This document shows, piece after piece, positions 33,525 to 33,582 of a stretch of 33,582 bases of DNA. The translations under genes and the position numbers were made by a program. Each line of letters starts with the position of its first letter. Position 1 is the stretch's first letter. The notes below the pieces were generated by a model. That model was not told the origin of the DNA, ran no database searches, and was given only the letters and a program-made list of their open reading frames with translations. The stretch comes from Serratia marcescens (GTDB taxonomy: Bacteria; Pseudomonadota; Gammaproteobacteria; Enterobacterales; Enterobacteriaceae), in assembly GCA_015548865.1 (NCBI GenBank), contig JADMXW010000036.1:1-33582 (forward strand). Reading direction: 5' to 3'.

Positions 33525-33582
33525 TCCACTGACACGGCAACAGCGACACGCAGTTGTGGTAACGGTAAGAAGTAAAACGGAA

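Noticed and set aside
33250-33549. Minus-strand open frame of 99 codons upstream of purH
   Set aside because: It spans the rrn P1 promoter, PurR box and purH promoter, which are clear regulatory sites; no coding evidence.

Overview
The window is a chromosomal segment of an enterobacterium. It reads, in order: the last codons of an EF-Tu gene, secE-nusG, rplKA, rplJL-rpoBC, an accessory block, thiCEFSGH (minus strand, TPP riboswitch), rsd, nudC-hemE-nfi-yjaG-hupA and a DUF1481 lipoprotein gene, and purHD (minus strand). It closes with the P1 promoter of an rRNA operon diverging from purH. Protein lengths and sequences of the core genes match E. coli very closely (SecE 127, NusG 181, L11 142, L1 234, L10 165, RpoB 1342, RpoC 1407, PurH 529 residues). 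The ERIC element, the gene content and the codon style suggest a plant- or environment-associated member of Enterobacterales, possibly Pectobacteriaceae (Dickeya-like). That placement is an inference from memory and was not tested.

Region 1 (1-12520) is the transcription/translation core. The regulatory DNA is readable: a terminator after tuf, a structured secE leader, a promoter that overlaps the nusG terminator, the L1 target region before rplK, the L10 leader before rplJ, the rplL-rpoB attenuator and a strong terminator after rpoC. The rifampicin-binding cluster of RpoB is wild type.

Region 2 (12520-18700) sits where E. coli has only a small gene between rpoC and thiH. It carries a ShiA-type shikimate symporter. 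Facing it on the minus strand is a DUF1127 microprotein, a sensor histidine kinase, a FixJ-type response regulator and a secreted GlcG/HbpS-family protein. A divergent MocR-type (GntR-aminotransferase) regulator completes the block. A secreted HbpS-like protein beside a two-component pair recalls the Streptomyces HbpS-SenS-SenR heme/redox sensor, although this kinase and regulator belong to other subfamilies. It is the most interesting functional lead in the window.

Region 3 (18750-24630) is the tightly overlapping thiCEFSGH operon, making the thiazole and pyrimidine halves of thiamine. It is preceded by a TPP riboswitch and a complete ERIC repeat. The ERIC end lies so close to the riboswitch that the operon promoter must overlap it.

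Region 4 (24700-29820) carries rsd (anti-sigma-70) divergent from nudC, then hemE, nfi, yjaG, hupA and the lipoprotein gene. Between that gene and purD lies about 510 bp without a gene, where E. coli has zraP-zraSR. It holds a roughly 400-bp element bounded by 29-bp imperfect inverted repeats with a GC-rich core. Region 5 (30326-33582) is purHD under a clear PurR box, and then the rrn P1 promoter.

I see no CRISPR array, prophage, transposase gene or tRNA gene. No wholly novel multi-gene system is evident. The leads are the three-component sensor block, the ERIC-derived thi promoter and the inverted-repeat element before purD.
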